Shown here piece by piece: positions 1 to 8,165 of a stretch of DNA of 64,000 bases. Under the pieces are notes generated by a model, which was not told where the DNA came from, did not search any database, and saw nothing but the letters and a program-made list of their open reading frames with translations. How positions within the stretch are numbered: the stretch's first letter is position 1; each line of letters begins with the position of its first letter. Made by a program: the position numbers and the translations under genes. Source of the stretch: Gallibacterium salpingitidis (GTDB lineage: Bacteria; Pseudomonadota; Gammaproteobacteria; Enterobacterales; Pasteurellaceae); contig NZ_JTJL01000012.1 of the NCBI RefSeq assembly GCF_001678495.1, positions 1 to 64,000 on the forward strand, read 5' to 3'.

Positions 1-141
1 TATTAGACCTAAAAGAAAGTATTATTAACTAATGAGTGATTATAGAGGAATATCGCTCTTTTAACTGTTGATTAGGAGAAAATCGCCTGTAAAACGTATT
101 ATTGGTAAAAATATTAATACACTTACTACAATTGGATTTAA

Positions 142-217
142 TGGTGGGTCGTGAAGGATTCGAACCTTCGACCAACGGATTAAAAGTCCGCTGCTCTACC
201 GACTGAGCTAACGACCC
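142..217 (-). tRNA. tRNA-Lys (anticodon UUU), copy 1
   Basis: The reverse strand folds as a 76-nt cloverleaf with a GGGTCGT acceptor arm, D-arm AGCTCAGTTGG, anticodon loop CTTTTAA (anticodon TTT), a T-arm with GGTTCGAATCC, and an encoded CCA end. It is essentially identical to the copies at 338-413 and 437-512. It is the last gene of a four-gene leftward cluster and reads AAA (and AAG by wobble). Confidence 0.97.
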
Positions 218-239
218 GTCGTAAGGTGAGTTAATGTAG

Positions 240-315
240 TGGTGGGTCATGAAGGGCTCGAACCTTCGACCGACGGATTAAGAGTCCGCTGCTCTACCAA
301 CTGAGCTAATAACCC
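240..315 (-). tRNA. tRNA-Lys (anticodon CUU)
   Basis: A 76-nt cloverleaf on the reverse strand with anticodon loop CTCTTAA, so the anticodon is CTT, reading lysine AAG only. It keeps the D-arm and CCA end of its neighbours. It differs in the acceptor stem (GGGTTAT paired with ATGACCC, one G-U pair), the anticodon stem and the T-stem. It most likely arose by duplication and divergence of the flanking UUU copies. All stems still pair, so it looks functional. Confidence 0.93.
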
Positions 316-337
316 ACTTAAATAAATAAGTGTTAAG

Positions 338-413
338 TGGTGGGTCGTGAAGGATTCGAACCTTCGACCAACGGATTAAAAGTCCGCTGCTCTACCGACT
401 GAGCTAACGACCC
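338..413 (-). tRNA. tRNA-Lys (anticodon UUU), copy 2
   Basis: A 76-nt reverse-strand cloverleaf with anticodon TTT and encoded CCA, effectively identical to copies 1 and 3. The spacer to the CUU gene is 22 nt, so the cluster is probably one transcript cut by tRNA processing enzymes. Confidence 0.97.
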
Positions 414-436
414 TTAAGGGTAAAATATGGAATGAA

Positions 437-512
437 TGGTGGGTCGTGAAGGATTCGAACCTTCGACCAACGGATTAAAAGTCCGCTGCTCTACCGACTG
501 AGCTAACGACCC
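437..512 (-). tRNA. tRNA-Lys (anticodon UUU), copy 3, promoter-proximal
   Basis: A 76-nt reverse-strand cloverleaf with anticodon TTT and encoded CCA. It is the first gene of the cluster, with a sigma-70 type promoter just upstream at 541-568. Confidence 0.97.
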
Positions 513-540
513 AAGCGTTACCATATCGCAACGGGTGCTT

Positions 541-568
541 ATAATACTGATTTTCAGGAACTAATCAA
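541..568 (-). promoter_or_regulatory. sigma-70 promoter of the tRNA-Lys cluster
   Basis: On the reverse strand there is a -35 TTGATT (563-568), a 16-bp spacer and a -10 TATTAT (541-546). A G/C-rich stretch (GCACCCG) follows, typical of stringently controlled stable-RNA promoters. It sits about 30 nt upstream of the first tRNA. Confidence 0.7.
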
Positions 569-683
569 TAAAAATTTTGAGATTTTTTGCTGTTTGGTGC
601 AATCAAAACCAGTTTGTTTGAAAAATAACCTAATTGTGCTAATTCCCATGAGAAATCCTGAGGAATTTCAAGGTGTATATGGA

Positions 684-1160
684 TTATTCCTCATTAATAT
701 CCACAAAGTTAGCCTGTGTAAGTTTAGCGAGATCTTGAGGGTTTAATTCGATATCAATACCTCGCTTACCACCAGAAATAAAAATAGTATCAAATTCTTG
801 TGCAGTAGCAGAGATAACCGTAGGTAAACGTTTTTTTTGTCCTAATGGGCTAATACCGCCAACAAGATAACCAGTGACTTTCTCAGCAAGATGTTTATCT
901 GCTAAATCTACTTTTTTTACTCCTAATGCTTTCGCTGCTTTTTTTAGACTTAAATTGTAAGTGACAGGCACTACCATCACTGCAAGTTGTTTATCATCAC
1001 CATTAGCAGTAACTAATAAGGTTTTGTAAGTTTGTAGTGGTGATAAATTTAATTTTTCAACAGCCTCTTTACCGAAGTGAGTATTGTTAGGATCATGATC
1101 ATATTGGTGAATCTGAAACGAAATTTTTTGTTTTTTTAATAAGTTAATTGCCGGTGTCAT
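684..1160 (-). CDS. ybaK: Cys-tRNA(Pro)/Cys-tRNA(Cys) deacylase YbaK
   Basis: This 158-residue trans-editing protein removes cysteine mischarged on tRNA-Pro by prolyl-tRNA synthetase, in the cytosol. The sequence from [15 protein letters not shown] onward follows E. coli and Haemophilus YbaK closely. It includes the YKTLLV segment, the invariant [15 protein letters not shown] region and the [11 protein letters not shown] stretch near the C-terminus. The reading frame is open 26 codons further upstream, but the family starts at MTPA, so I use 1160. The longer frame would also overlap the divergent usg gene. It is monocistronic; the tRNA-Lys cluster lies downstream on the same strand. Known family, high confidence. 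Confidence 0.95.
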   Translation of the reverse strand: MTPAINLLKKQKISFQIHQYDHDPNNTHFGKEAVEKLNLSPLQTYKTLLVTANGDDKQLAVMVVPVTYNLSLKKAAKALGVKKVDLADKHLAEKVTGYLVGGISPLGQKKRLPTVISATAQEFDTIFISGGKRGIDIELNPQDLAKLTQANFVDINEE

Positions 1161-1228
1161 GGAAAACATTCCCGTCTTAAATGTTAATTTGTTAGAATAG
1201 CTAGCCGAAGAGTAGCATGGAGAATAAA

Positions 1229-2209
1229 ATGAATTCAAGTTTAAATATTGTGATTGCAGCAGATTTTGCTCTAGCTGAAAAGCTAGTCACGATTTTAGAA
1301 GAAAGTTCGTTAGCTTCAGCAACAGTAACCGTTGTTGAAGCGCAAAAGTTTTCTGAAGAACAAAATATTCGTTTCAATGGAAAGTATGTTGAGCAATTAA
1401 GTTTTGCTGATGTTGATTGGAAAGAATATGACTATCTATTGTTTGCGGGCAGTTTAGAACAAGTTCCTCATTTAGCGGCAGCGGCAGAAGCAGGCTGTAT
1501 ATCTATTGATGTGTTAGGAATATGTGCATATTTGAGCGATATTCCAGCAGTAGTACCAACGGTAAATGAAGATATGTTAGCGGATCTTAGACAACGAAAT
1601 ATTGTTTCGTTACCTAATCCGCAGATTTGTCAATTAGCACTTATCCTGAAACCGCTATTGCAACAGTATCAAATTACTCAGCTAACAGTAACGTCTTTGT
1701 TGCCAATGTCTTATTTTGGTGAAGAGAAAGTGAAAGAGTTGGTAGGGCAAACAGCCCAATTATTAAATGGCGTACCATTAAGTGAAGAACAGCAACGATT
1801 GGCTTTTGATGTAGCACCGATATCGCATCGAGAAGAAGTGAATAAACAACGCCTTTTATTAGCGAAAGTATTACCAACTTTTTCAGGACAATTTATCGAG
1901 CATCAAGTACAAGTTCCGGTATTTTATGGTTTTTCTCAAATGATTGCTGTATCGGGTTGTGATCTTGAACAATTTGATCCAATGTTAAGTTGGCAACAAA
2001 ATGAATTGTTACAATATCATCCTGAACAAATTGTTACACCAGTGATTAATGGGGAAACAGAAGAAAACGCTGAACAGTTACCAAAATTACATATTGGTCA
2101 GGTAGCTAGTGAAGATGAACAATTAAATCTATGGGTAGTTAGCGATGAACGCGGATTTGCCAGAGCTAGATTGGCAATTGAATTATTACAGCTAGTAGTA
2201 CAAGCATAA
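1229..2209 (+). CDS. usg: USG-1 / aspartate-semialdehyde dehydrogenase-like protein
   Basis: A 326-residue protein of the Usg (USG-1) family, which resembles aspartate-semialdehyde dehydrogenase. Visible features are an N-terminal beta-alpha-beta start ([20 protein letters not shown]), the central Asd-like segment and a C-terminal dimerisation-like region ending [11 protein letters not shown] do not see the Asd catalytic-cysteine motif: the expected place reads [13 protein letters not shown], where a Cys is present in a changed context. Its role is unclear; in enterics the gene precedes truA. Two in-frame ATGs occur at 1217 and 1229; GGAG lies 8 nt before the second, so 1229 is preferred. It is divergent from ybaK and convergent with mrcA. 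Confidence 0.85.
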   Translation: MNSSLNIVIAADFALAEKLVTILEESSLASATVTVVEAQKFSEEQNIRFNGKYVEQLSFADVDWKEYDYLLFAGSLEQVPHLAAAAEAGCISIDVLGICAYLSDIPAVVPTVNEDMLADLRQRNIVSLPNPQICQLALILKPLLQQYQITQLTVTSLLPMSYFGEEKVKELVGQTAQLLNGVPLSEEQQRLAFDVAPISHREEVNKQRLLLAKVLPTFSGQFIEHQVQVPVFYGFSQMIAVSGCDLEQFDPMLSWQQNELLQYHPEQIVTPVINGETEENAEQLPKLHIGQVASEDEQLNLWVVSDERGFARARLAIELLQLVVQA

Positions 2210-2218
2210 TACTTAGTA

Positions 2219-2241
2219 AAAAGGGGCATTTAGCCCCTTTT
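2219..2241. terminator. bidirectional terminator between usg and mrcA
   Basis: AAAAGGGGC, a 5-nt loop (ATTTA), then GCCCCTTTT: a 9-bp hairpin flanked by A and T runs, so it can end transcripts from either side. It lies between two convergent genes. Confidence 0.85.
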
Positions 2242-2249
2242 GATTGTTG

Positions 2250-4817
2250 TTAGAAAAGTTCTTTGACTTCTCCTTGACTGTTAATAATTTGATTACCTTG
2301 TTCTGGAACATAGTGTTGTGTTGGTTCTGTTCCTTCAATAAAGTACTCTAATCTACCACCAGAATCGGTTAATAAGCCATTTTCCATCGAAATTCGTTTT
2401 TGAATAACGCCATCTGGCATAGGATCTTCTCTCACTGGCAGTGATTTTAATGCATTGGTCATATAATCAACCCAAGCCGGCATCGCTGATTTACCACCTG
2501 ACTCACCGCGTCCAAGATCTAATTTATTATCATCAAAGCCGATATAAACTGAGGTCACTAAATCCGAGCCATAACCAACATACCATGCAACTTTGGAATT
2601 ATTCGTTGTCCCTGTTTTACCACCGATATCAGGACGTCCAATTGATTTACCGCGCCAACTGGTACCTGTCCAGTTACCACCAGGTTCACCATAAATACCA
2701 GAATTTAAAGCGCTACGCATTAGGAAAGCAATTTTGCCGCTGATGACTCGTGGTGCATATTGAGGTTCATCAGTTTGTTTGGTGTCATTACCATTTTCAC
2801 CTAATAAACTTGGCGCATTTTCTAATTTCACATTATTAGTGTTTAATTCAGGAACATCTGGCACAGCCTCACTGTTATCCTCATCTACAGAAGTATTAGA
2901 TGATAGTGGGGTATCTGGTACTGAATTTTCAGTAGCAGAGTTATCTACTTTCAAAGAAAGGAAATCAATCGGCTTGACTTCACCATAAATCACAGGAACT
3001 TGTTTATCATTACATTGGAAGCAAGCAATTTTTGGTTTAGCGACAAAAATTTCTTTGCCAGTATTATCTTTAATAGATTGGATAATATAAGGATCAATCA
3101 AGAAGCCGCCATTATCAATAACCGCATAACCTCTAGCCATTTCTAAAGGTGTAAAAGAAGCTGCTCCGAGAGCAAGTGCTTCAGTTGCTGCATATTGATT
3201 TTTTTGGAAACCAAAACGTTGTAGATAATCAGCAATATAGTCAATGCCTACCATATTTACCGCACGTACCATCATAACGTTCTTCGATAATCCTAAACCA
3301 ACACGTAAACGTAGCGGTCCATTAAATACATTTGGTGAATTTTTTGGTTGCCAAGGTGCTTGCCCTGCTTTACGCAAGGTAATTGGTGCATCATTCAAGA
3401 TGGTTGCAAGAGTTAAGCCTTTATCTAAAGCTGCAGTGTAAATAAAAGGTTTGATAGATGATCCCACTTGAACCATAGATTGAGTGGCACGATTGAATTT
3501 ACTGATTGCAAAACTAAAACCGCCCACCATTGCTTCGATAGCACCATTAGCACTGTTTAATGAAATCATACCTGAGTTAGCAATTGGAATTTGGCGTAAA
3601 ACCCATTGTTGTTTGCTATCTTGCATAACCCAAATCATATCACCAACGTGTAAAATTTTATTGATGTTGCCAGCCCATTTGACCGCATTTTGATTCAAGG
3701 TAATGGTTTCGCCATTGGCTAACATTGCTTGAGCTTGAGCATTTTTTACTTCTAAGACTGCGGCTGGTTGTAATGGATCGGCAGCAGGTTGTTTATTTAG
3801 GAATCCGATAATTCTTTCTTTATCCCAAGCTGTTTCATCAGCTTTCCATAAGGTGGCGTTTTTACGATAGCCATGGCGCATATCATAAGCTAATAAGTTA
3901 TTTCTTAAGGCTTGTTGTGCGTTTAATTGATCTGCTGAATTGATCGTAGTAAATACTTGATAACCTTTAGTATAGGCTTGTTCTTCACCGTATAGTTTTA
4001 CCATTTCTTGACGAACGGCTTCGACGACATAATCGGCATGAAGATCGAGCTTTGAGCCATGATAACTAGCGACAATAGGCTCTTGTAACGCTTGTTTGTA
4101 TTGGTCTGGAGTGATGTAGTTTTCATCTAACATACGGCTAAGTACGATATTTCGGCGTTCTGTAGCTCGTTTTAATGAATAGAGTGGGTTCATTGTGGAA
4201 GGTGCTTTTGGTAACCCAGCTAATACTGCAATTTCACTTAATGTTAATTGATCTAAGGTTTTGCCAAAATAGGTTTGTGCGGCAGCAGCTACGCCATAAG
4301 CACGATATCCAAGATAAATTTTGTTGAGATAGAGTTCTAAAATTTCATTTTTAGTTAGATTGTTTTCAATATCGATAGCGAGAACCGCTTCTTTAATCTT
4401 ACGAATTAATTTTTTTTCTGGCGTAAGAAAGAAGTTACGCGCTACTTGTTGGGTGATGGTACTTGCGCCTTGAGAAGCACCGCCAGAAGTAATAGCGACT
4501 TTTAATGCACGAGCAATCCCGATTGGATCAATACCATGATGCTCATAAAAACGGCTATCTTCTGTTGCGATTACTGCATTGATCATTTGCTGTGGAATTT
4601 GTGCCAAAGGTACTGGAATACGACGTTGTTCACCAACTTCACCGATAAGTTTCCCATCAGCAGTAAAGATCTGCATTGGTTGTTGTAATTCAACATTTTT
4701 TAACTCATTCACATCAGGTAGTTGTGATTTGATGTGAAAATAGAACAAACCACCGGCTACACAGCCGATAACAAATAAAGTCAAAATAGAACTAAATATT
4801 AATTTTACGATCTTCAT
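2250..4817 (-). CDS. mrcA: penicillin-binding protein 1A (bifunctional glycosyltransferase/transpeptidase)
   Basis: An 855-residue class A PBP that polymerises and cross-links peptidoglycan at the inner membrane. An N-terminal membrane anchor covers about residues 5-25. The GT51 domain carries ATEDSRFYEHHGID and GASTITQQVARNFFL. The transpeptidase domain carries SSIKP (active Ser near residue 452), SKN and GGKTGT (near 735). Between the SKN and KTG motifs is an acidic, Ser/Thr/Asn-rich insert of about 65 residues preceded by a CFQC pair, probably a flexible periplasmic loop. It is divergent from the competence operon, an arrangement also found in Haemophilus (ponA-comA). Its start codon overlaps the CRP-S-like site that should control comA. 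Confidence 0.96.
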   Translation of the reverse strand: MKIVKLIFSSILTLFVIGCVAGGLFYFHIKSQLPDVNELKNVELQQPMQIFTADGKLIGEVGEQRRIPVPLAQIPQQMINAVIATEDSRFYEHHGIDPIGIARALKVAITSGGASQGASTITQQVARNFFLTPEKKLIRKIKEAVLAIDIENNLTKNEILELYLNKIYLGYRAYGVAAAAQTYFGKTLDQLTLSEIAVLAGLPKAPSTMNPLYSLKRATERRNIVLSRMLDENYITPDQYKQALQEPIVASYHGSKLDLHADYVVEAVRQEMVKLYGEEQAYTKGYQVFTTINSADQLNAQQALRNNLLAYDMRHGYRKNATLWKADETAWDKERIIGFLNKQPAADPLQPAAVLEVKNAQAQAMLANGETITLNQNAVKWAGNINKILHVGDMIWVMQDSKQQWVLRQIPIANSGMISLNSANGAIEAMVGGFSFAISKFNRATQSMVQVGSSIKPFIYTAALDKGLTLATILNDAPITLRKAGQAPWQPKNSPNVFNGPLRLRVGLGLSKNVMMVRAVNMVGIDYIADYLQRFGFQKNQYAATEALALGAASFTPLEMARGYAVIDNGGFLIDPYIIQSIKDNTGKEIFVAKPKIACFQCNDKQVPVIYGEVKPIDFLSLKVDNSATENSVPDTPLSSNTSVDEDNSEAVPDVPELNTNNVKLENAPSLLGENGNDTKQTDEPQYAPRVISGKIAFLMRSALNSGIYGEPGGNWTGTSWRGKSIGRPDIGGKTGTTNNSKVAWYVGYGSDLVTSVYIGFDDNKLDLGRGESGGKSAMPAWVDYMTNALKSLPVREDPMPDGVIQKRISMENGLLTDSGGRLEYFIEGTEPTQHYVPEQGNQIINSQGEVKELF

Positions 4818-4821
4818 CGAA
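4806..4821 (+). promoter_or_regulatory. CRP-S (Sxy-dependent) site of the com operon
   Basis: TACGA-N6-TCGAA (N6 = TCTTCA) within a T-run/A-run palindrome matches the Pasteurellaceae competence element TGCGA-N6-TCGCA, with one change per half. It is centred about 90 bp before the comA ATG and overlaps the mrcA start codon (4815-4817). AT-rich candidate -10 boxes lie at 4833-4854. Confidence 0.7.
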
Positions 4822-4903
4822 AAAAGACTCTCTATATAGAAATAAAGGTAATAAACGAAAGTAAAGTGTACTTGTGTTTTTTAATTTGAGTGTTGATTAT
4901 ACG

Positions 4904-5686
4904 ATGAAAGTTGCATTTCCTCCACGAAAAAAAGCTAAAAAACACTCAATAAGAGTAGGAGTGTTTTTTGTATCTAATTGTTTTTATTATACTTTAATAA
5001 CTGCTGATGATGAAATTAACTCGGGCGTAGCGTTAACTATAAATGAGTTAATAGAACTATTGACTGTACAGTATCGTTGTCATTTACAACAGATTGTTTT
5101 TATTTCTGTATTACCACAGCATTTAATTTGGCGAAAAAGCGTTTATGTATCACAAACATTACATCAGTATGCTTTAGAACAGCAACTGTATCATATTTTA
5201 GAAAATGATCTTCCTAATGATGGTGCGCCAATTTGGTTTGATTATTTGTATCGACAGGAATCTTTAGATGTTTATGTGATTAAACAGCAAAGTGCAGAAC
5301 AAGAATTAGGCAAATATTCTCCTCTTTCATTACAAGTATTAGATGTTTTACCGCGAACTTTATTAAGGGCATTTCGTTATTTATCAGGGAAAAGTCAGCA
5401 GGAGAAGGTATTGTATTGCTTTTGTGCCGAACAGTTAATTTTTCTGGTTGATTCACCAAATAAAACGGAAATGTTGTTTTCACAAGAGGATTTTTCCGCG
5501 AGTTGGCATAAGTTGGCGAGTACTTTTGCGCAAAACTGTTCCAGCATTATTATTTTGCAAACAGCGGAACAAACAGAAATTGATTTCACCGTTATTGAGC
5601 AGCGAGATGAGGTACAAATCTTGCCAACAATGGCAGCAGGAGAGTTTATTACATTAGGCTGTGCTTTATGGGGGTTAGATGTTTAG
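4904..5686 (+). CDS. comA: competence pilus assembly protein ComA (PilM-like)
   Basis: A 260-residue cytosolic protein of the ComA/PilM group, expected to form the actin-like ring component that binds the ComB N-terminus and supports the DNA-uptake pseudopilus. The frame is open from a GTG at 4874. The ATG at 4904 gives MKVAFPPRKKAKKHSIRVGV, which matches the basic start and first strand of the family, so it is chosen. Sequence similarity to PilM is weak, so the call rests on size, order (comA-comB-comC-secretin) and the mrcA neighbourhood. It overlaps comB by 8 nt. Confidence 0.82.
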   Translation: MKVAFPPRKKAKKHSIRVGVFFVSNCFYYTLITADDEINSGVALTINELIELLTVQYRCHLQQIVFISVLPQHLIWRKSVYVSQTLHQYALEQQLYHILENDLPNDGAPIWFDYLYRQESLDVYVIKQQSAEQELGKYSPLSLQVLDVLPRTLLRAFRYLSGKSQQEKVLYCFCAEQLIFLVDSPNKTEMLFSQEDFSASWHKLASTFAQNCSSIIILQTAEQTEIDFTVIEQRDEVQILPTMAAGEFITLGCALWGLDV

Positions 5687-6251
5687 TCAATATCGAATAG
5701 AGATCAATTTATTAAATTGGCGAAAGTTGCATCACAGCAAACGTTACCGCTTATTAACAAGCTTATTGTTACTGTTGATCCTGCTATCGGTGACGGTGAA
5801 TTATTATTTGTTGCAAGATTTTCAGCAGCAAGATTCTACATACCAAAAGTTGCAACAACAACAGCAACGACTGAGACAAAATTTACAACAAATTGAACAG
5901 GCACAACATAAACAACGCCAGTTATTAAATCATCAATTACAACTGGAGAAAATCCCGTTAACCGACATCGTTCATTTTACACAAATACTGTCACACCTAC
6001 CTTTAGGCAATCAGGGACGATTGTCTTTAGCACAAATAGAAATTAATCCTTTTGTAGGGGAGCAGAAAAATAAACTGCATTTTATGATTGCAGGGGAAGA
6101 TATTGCGCAACAGGAATTTTATCAACTACAACAATATTTACTCTCGCATTGGCCTTATCCACTGGAGCTGGAACCTGGAACACTTGTTCAGAACGCACAA
6201 AAACAATATCAGTTTACGTTACGTTTCAATAAAAAAGAGGGAAATGAATGA
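5679..6251 (+). CDS. comB: competence protein ComB (PilN-like)
   Basis: A 190-residue bitopic inner-membrane protein. A short cytosolic tail with an INLLNWR motif (the PilN-type segment that docks on PilM/ComA) is followed by one membrane helix (about residues 26-46, leucine rich). A glutamine-rich coiled coil comes next (about 50-90), then a periplasmic ferredoxin-like domain. It overlaps comA upstream and comC by ATGA downstream, so the genes are translationally coupled. It belongs to the alignment subcomplex of the DNA-uptake machine. Confidence 0.82.
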   Translation: MFSQYRIEINLLNWRKLHHSKRYRLLTSLLLLLILLSVTVNYYLLQDFQQQDSTYQKLQQQQQRLRQNLQQIEQAQHKQRQLLNHQLQLEKIPLTDIVHFTQILSHLPLGNQGRLSLAQIEINPFVGEQKNKLHFMIAGEDIAQQEFYQLQQYLLSHWPYPLELEPGTLVQNAQKQYQFTLRFNKKEGNE

Positions 6252-6784
6252 CAAAGTTACCTTTAAAGTATCCCAAAGGTCTGCATTGGTATTTGTTGTA
6301 TTTACCTAATTATATGTTGTATTTAGTTTGGTTATTGCTATTGGTTTCGATTGTTGCTTATCCATTGTGGCAAAACTGGACAATACATCAACGTATTTCA
6401 GCATTAAAACAAACTCTAGTGGAATTAACTAGTTTGGAGCATAAACAGCAGCAAATTTTACAGTTATTGCAACAGCGAGTAAGTGAAGGCAGAGATTCAC
6501 AAAAAAATACGCAAAAACTGGATAAATTACATCAAGATTTAACGGAATTAAGTAGCGAACAGGCTTTCACTTTTGATATGCAAATGAGTAACAAGGATTT
6601 ATTACGTGTTGACTTACGTTTGCATATTGCATTTCAATCTTTTATTGAGCATTTTGATTTACTATTCCAATCCATTTTGGCTAATTGGGCGATTTCTTCG
6701 ATTCAGATAGAACGTAATTCTGATCCTGCTTCGCATGGTTTGTTGTCCATCTCCATTCATCTATTTTCTGAGGAGTTACGCTGA
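6248..6784 (+). CDS. comC: competence protein ComC (PilO-like)
   Basis: A 178-residue bitopic membrane protein with a membrane helix at about residues 22-43, a predicted coiled coil at about 50-100 rich in Q, L and K, and a small periplasmic domain. By position and topology it is the PilO counterpart and partner of ComB. It starts within the comB stop (ATGA), and its own TGA overlaps the next start codon by one base. Confidence 0.8.
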   Translation: MTKLPLKYPKGLHWYLLYLPNYMLYLVWLLLLVSIVAYPLWQNWTIHQRISALKQTLVELTSLEHKQQQILQLLQQRVSEGRDSQKNTQKLDKLHQDLTELSSEQAFTFDMQMSNKDLLRVDLRLHIAFQSFIEHFDLLFQSILANWAISSIQIERNSDPASHGLLSISIHLFSEELR

Positions 6785-7929
6785 TGAAATCGTTAATGTT
6801 TTCTCTGTTATGTGTCGCGTTCGCAATGGATGCCTTTGCGAAACCTTCTATCAAGGATCCTTTTTTCGATACGGTCACACCTAATTTTGTCAGTGATCTT
6901 CCTGTTGATGATGTGAATATGGTTGCCGATGAATTTGAAGCTATTGCAGTGAAATATATTCAAGTGAATGAGCTGGCAAAAGTATTTAGTGAAAATGGTG
7001 GCGGATTATTGTCATCATTGTCTGGTTTTAGTGTTGAACCTCGTAATAATTTGATTGTAGTAAAAGGAGATAAAAAGCAGATTGCACAATTTCGAAAATT
7101 AATTGCTCAATTGGATAAACCGGGTGAGCAAATTGCAATTGAAGCAAGGATTGTCACTATAAATAATGAAAGTTTAAATGAGTTGGGTGTGCGTTGGGGG
7201 ATGTTTAGTAATGCAGATAATTTTCATAAAGTTGCTGCAAAGCTAGATAGTTTTGGCACAGAAAATTTAAATGCGCATCTGAATGTGAATTTCTCAACTA
7301 GTTCTGAAGCAGCCTCTATTGCATTACAAGTAGCAAAAATCCATGGACGTTTATTAGATTTAGAATTAAAGGCATTGGAACAAGAAAATAATGTGGAGAT
7401 TATTGCTAGTCCGCATTTATTAACCTCTAATCAAAAACGAGCAGTGATTAAACAAGGCTCTGAAATTCCTTATGTAATTGAAGATGATACGGAACGGAGT
7501 AGCCGTACACATATTGAGTTTAAAGAAGCGGTATTAGGGTTGGAAGTTACGCCGCAAATTTTGCATCAAGGAATGATTGCTTTAGATCTGATTGTAACAC
7601 AAAACTCGGCAGGGGCCAGTATTCCATATGGTGCTGGGCAAGTAGTGACAATTGATAAACAGGAAGTACAGTCACAAGTTATGGTCAAGGATGGTGAAAC
7701 CGTTGTATTAGGTGGAATCTTTCATGATTTGATTGGTAAAGGTGAAAATAAGGTACCTTTGTTAGGCGACATACCAGGGTTAGGAAAGTTATTTCGTAGT
7801 AAATCTGAACGCCATCAGAAGCGAGAATTAGTCATCTTTATTACCCCTAGAATTATCCATAATGCAGCAGAAACATTAGAGAATTATCAAAAACGCAAAG
7901 ATGAATTTATGCAAAAGAATAATCTTTGA
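6784..7929 (+). CDS. comE: competence secretin ComE, N0 domain missing
   Basis: A 381-residue outer-membrane secretin for DNA uptake. It has a signal peptide (about residues 1-19, ending AFA), a short linker with SIKDPFFD, one N1-like domain (about 48-120) and the secretin core: EQIAIEARIVTINNESLNELGVRWG split over about 130-155, LLTSNQK, and the C-terminal KVPLLGDIPGLGKLF and ELVIFITPRII motifs. As I recall it, Haemophilus ComE is about 445 residues with an N-terminal STN/N0 domain, which is absent here. comD (PilP-like) is also absent: the start codon overlaps the comC stop. The DPF motif in the linker is the kind found near the start of PilP/ComD proteins, so a deletion fusing the comD start to comE is plausible. 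Confidence 0.85.
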   Translation: MKSLMFSLLCVAFAMDAFAKPSIKDPFFDTVTPNFVSDLPVDDVNMVADEFEAIAVKYIQVNELAKVFSENGGGLLSSLSGFSVEPRNNLIVVKGDKKQIAQFRKLIAQLDKPGEQIAIEARIVTINNESLNELGVRWGMFSNADNFHKVAAKLDSFGTENLNAHLNVNFSTSSEAASIALQVAKIHGRLLDLELKALEQENNVEIIASPHLLTSNQKRAVIKQGSEIPYVIEDDTERSSRTHIEFKEAVLGLEVTPQILHQGMIALDLIVTQNSAGASIPYGAGQVVTIDKQEVQSQVMVKDGETVVLGGIFHDLIGKGENKVPLLGDIPGLGKLFRSKSERHQKRELVIFITPRIIHNAAETLENYQKRKDEFMQKNNL

Positions 7930-7954
7930 TAAAAATTCAATGTGAGGTTGAAAA

Positions 7955-8083
7955 ATGCGCCTATTTATTGAGATAATATCGCGCTATCTCAATGAACATT
8001 CGAGGTCTTGGGGATCTTTTGAGTGTTGTGATTATAGAAGAATACTTCGGTATTCTTTTTCTTTTGCAGTAAAAACAACATAA
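7955..8083 (+). CDS. possible 42-codon ORF between comE and aroK
   Basis: An ATG with a good GAGG ribosome site (7944-7947, 7-nt spacing) opens a 42-residue frame beginning MRLFIEIISRYLNEHSR. It is unrecognised. The frame runs through a 9-bp hairpin (7967-7993) and the terminator at 8038-8057, so it may be only a fortuitous frame. No comF-like zinc-finger or phosphoribosyltransferase motif is seen. Confidence 0.2.
   Translation: MRLFIEIISRYLNEHSRSWGSFECCDYRRILRYSFSFAVKTT
7967..7993 (+). repeat. inverted repeat downstream of comE
   Basis: ATTGAGATA and TATCTCAAT, 9-bp perfect arms with a 9-nt loop (ATATCGCGC). No T-run follows, so this is not a standard terminator. It could be an mRNA 3' stabiliser or processing site. 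Confidence 0.5.
8038..8063 (+). terminator. terminator of the com operon
   Basis: AAGAATAC-TTCG-GTATTCTT, an 8-bp stem capped by a UUCG tetraloop and followed by a T-rich tail: a clear intrinsic terminator before aroK. Confidence 0.85.
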
Positions 8084-8165
8084 ATTGAGTAACTTAGATT
8101 GAGTTACACACACTCAAAGATCAAACTATTCATTTATCTTTAAATCATTTAGAACGATAAAAAAC

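Noticed and set aside
29..250. 73-codon open frame across the first tRNA genes
   Set aside because: Most of it is translation of tRNA-Lys sequence; tRNA-derived frames of this kind are artefacts.
142..512. tRNA-Lys array as an integration (att) site
   Set aside because: No integrase gene or truncated tRNA copy is present in the window; the repeats are whole functional tRNA genes.
4874..4903. comA start at the upstream GTG
   Set aside because: No ribosome site and the extra residues do not resemble the family start; ATG 4904 fits better.
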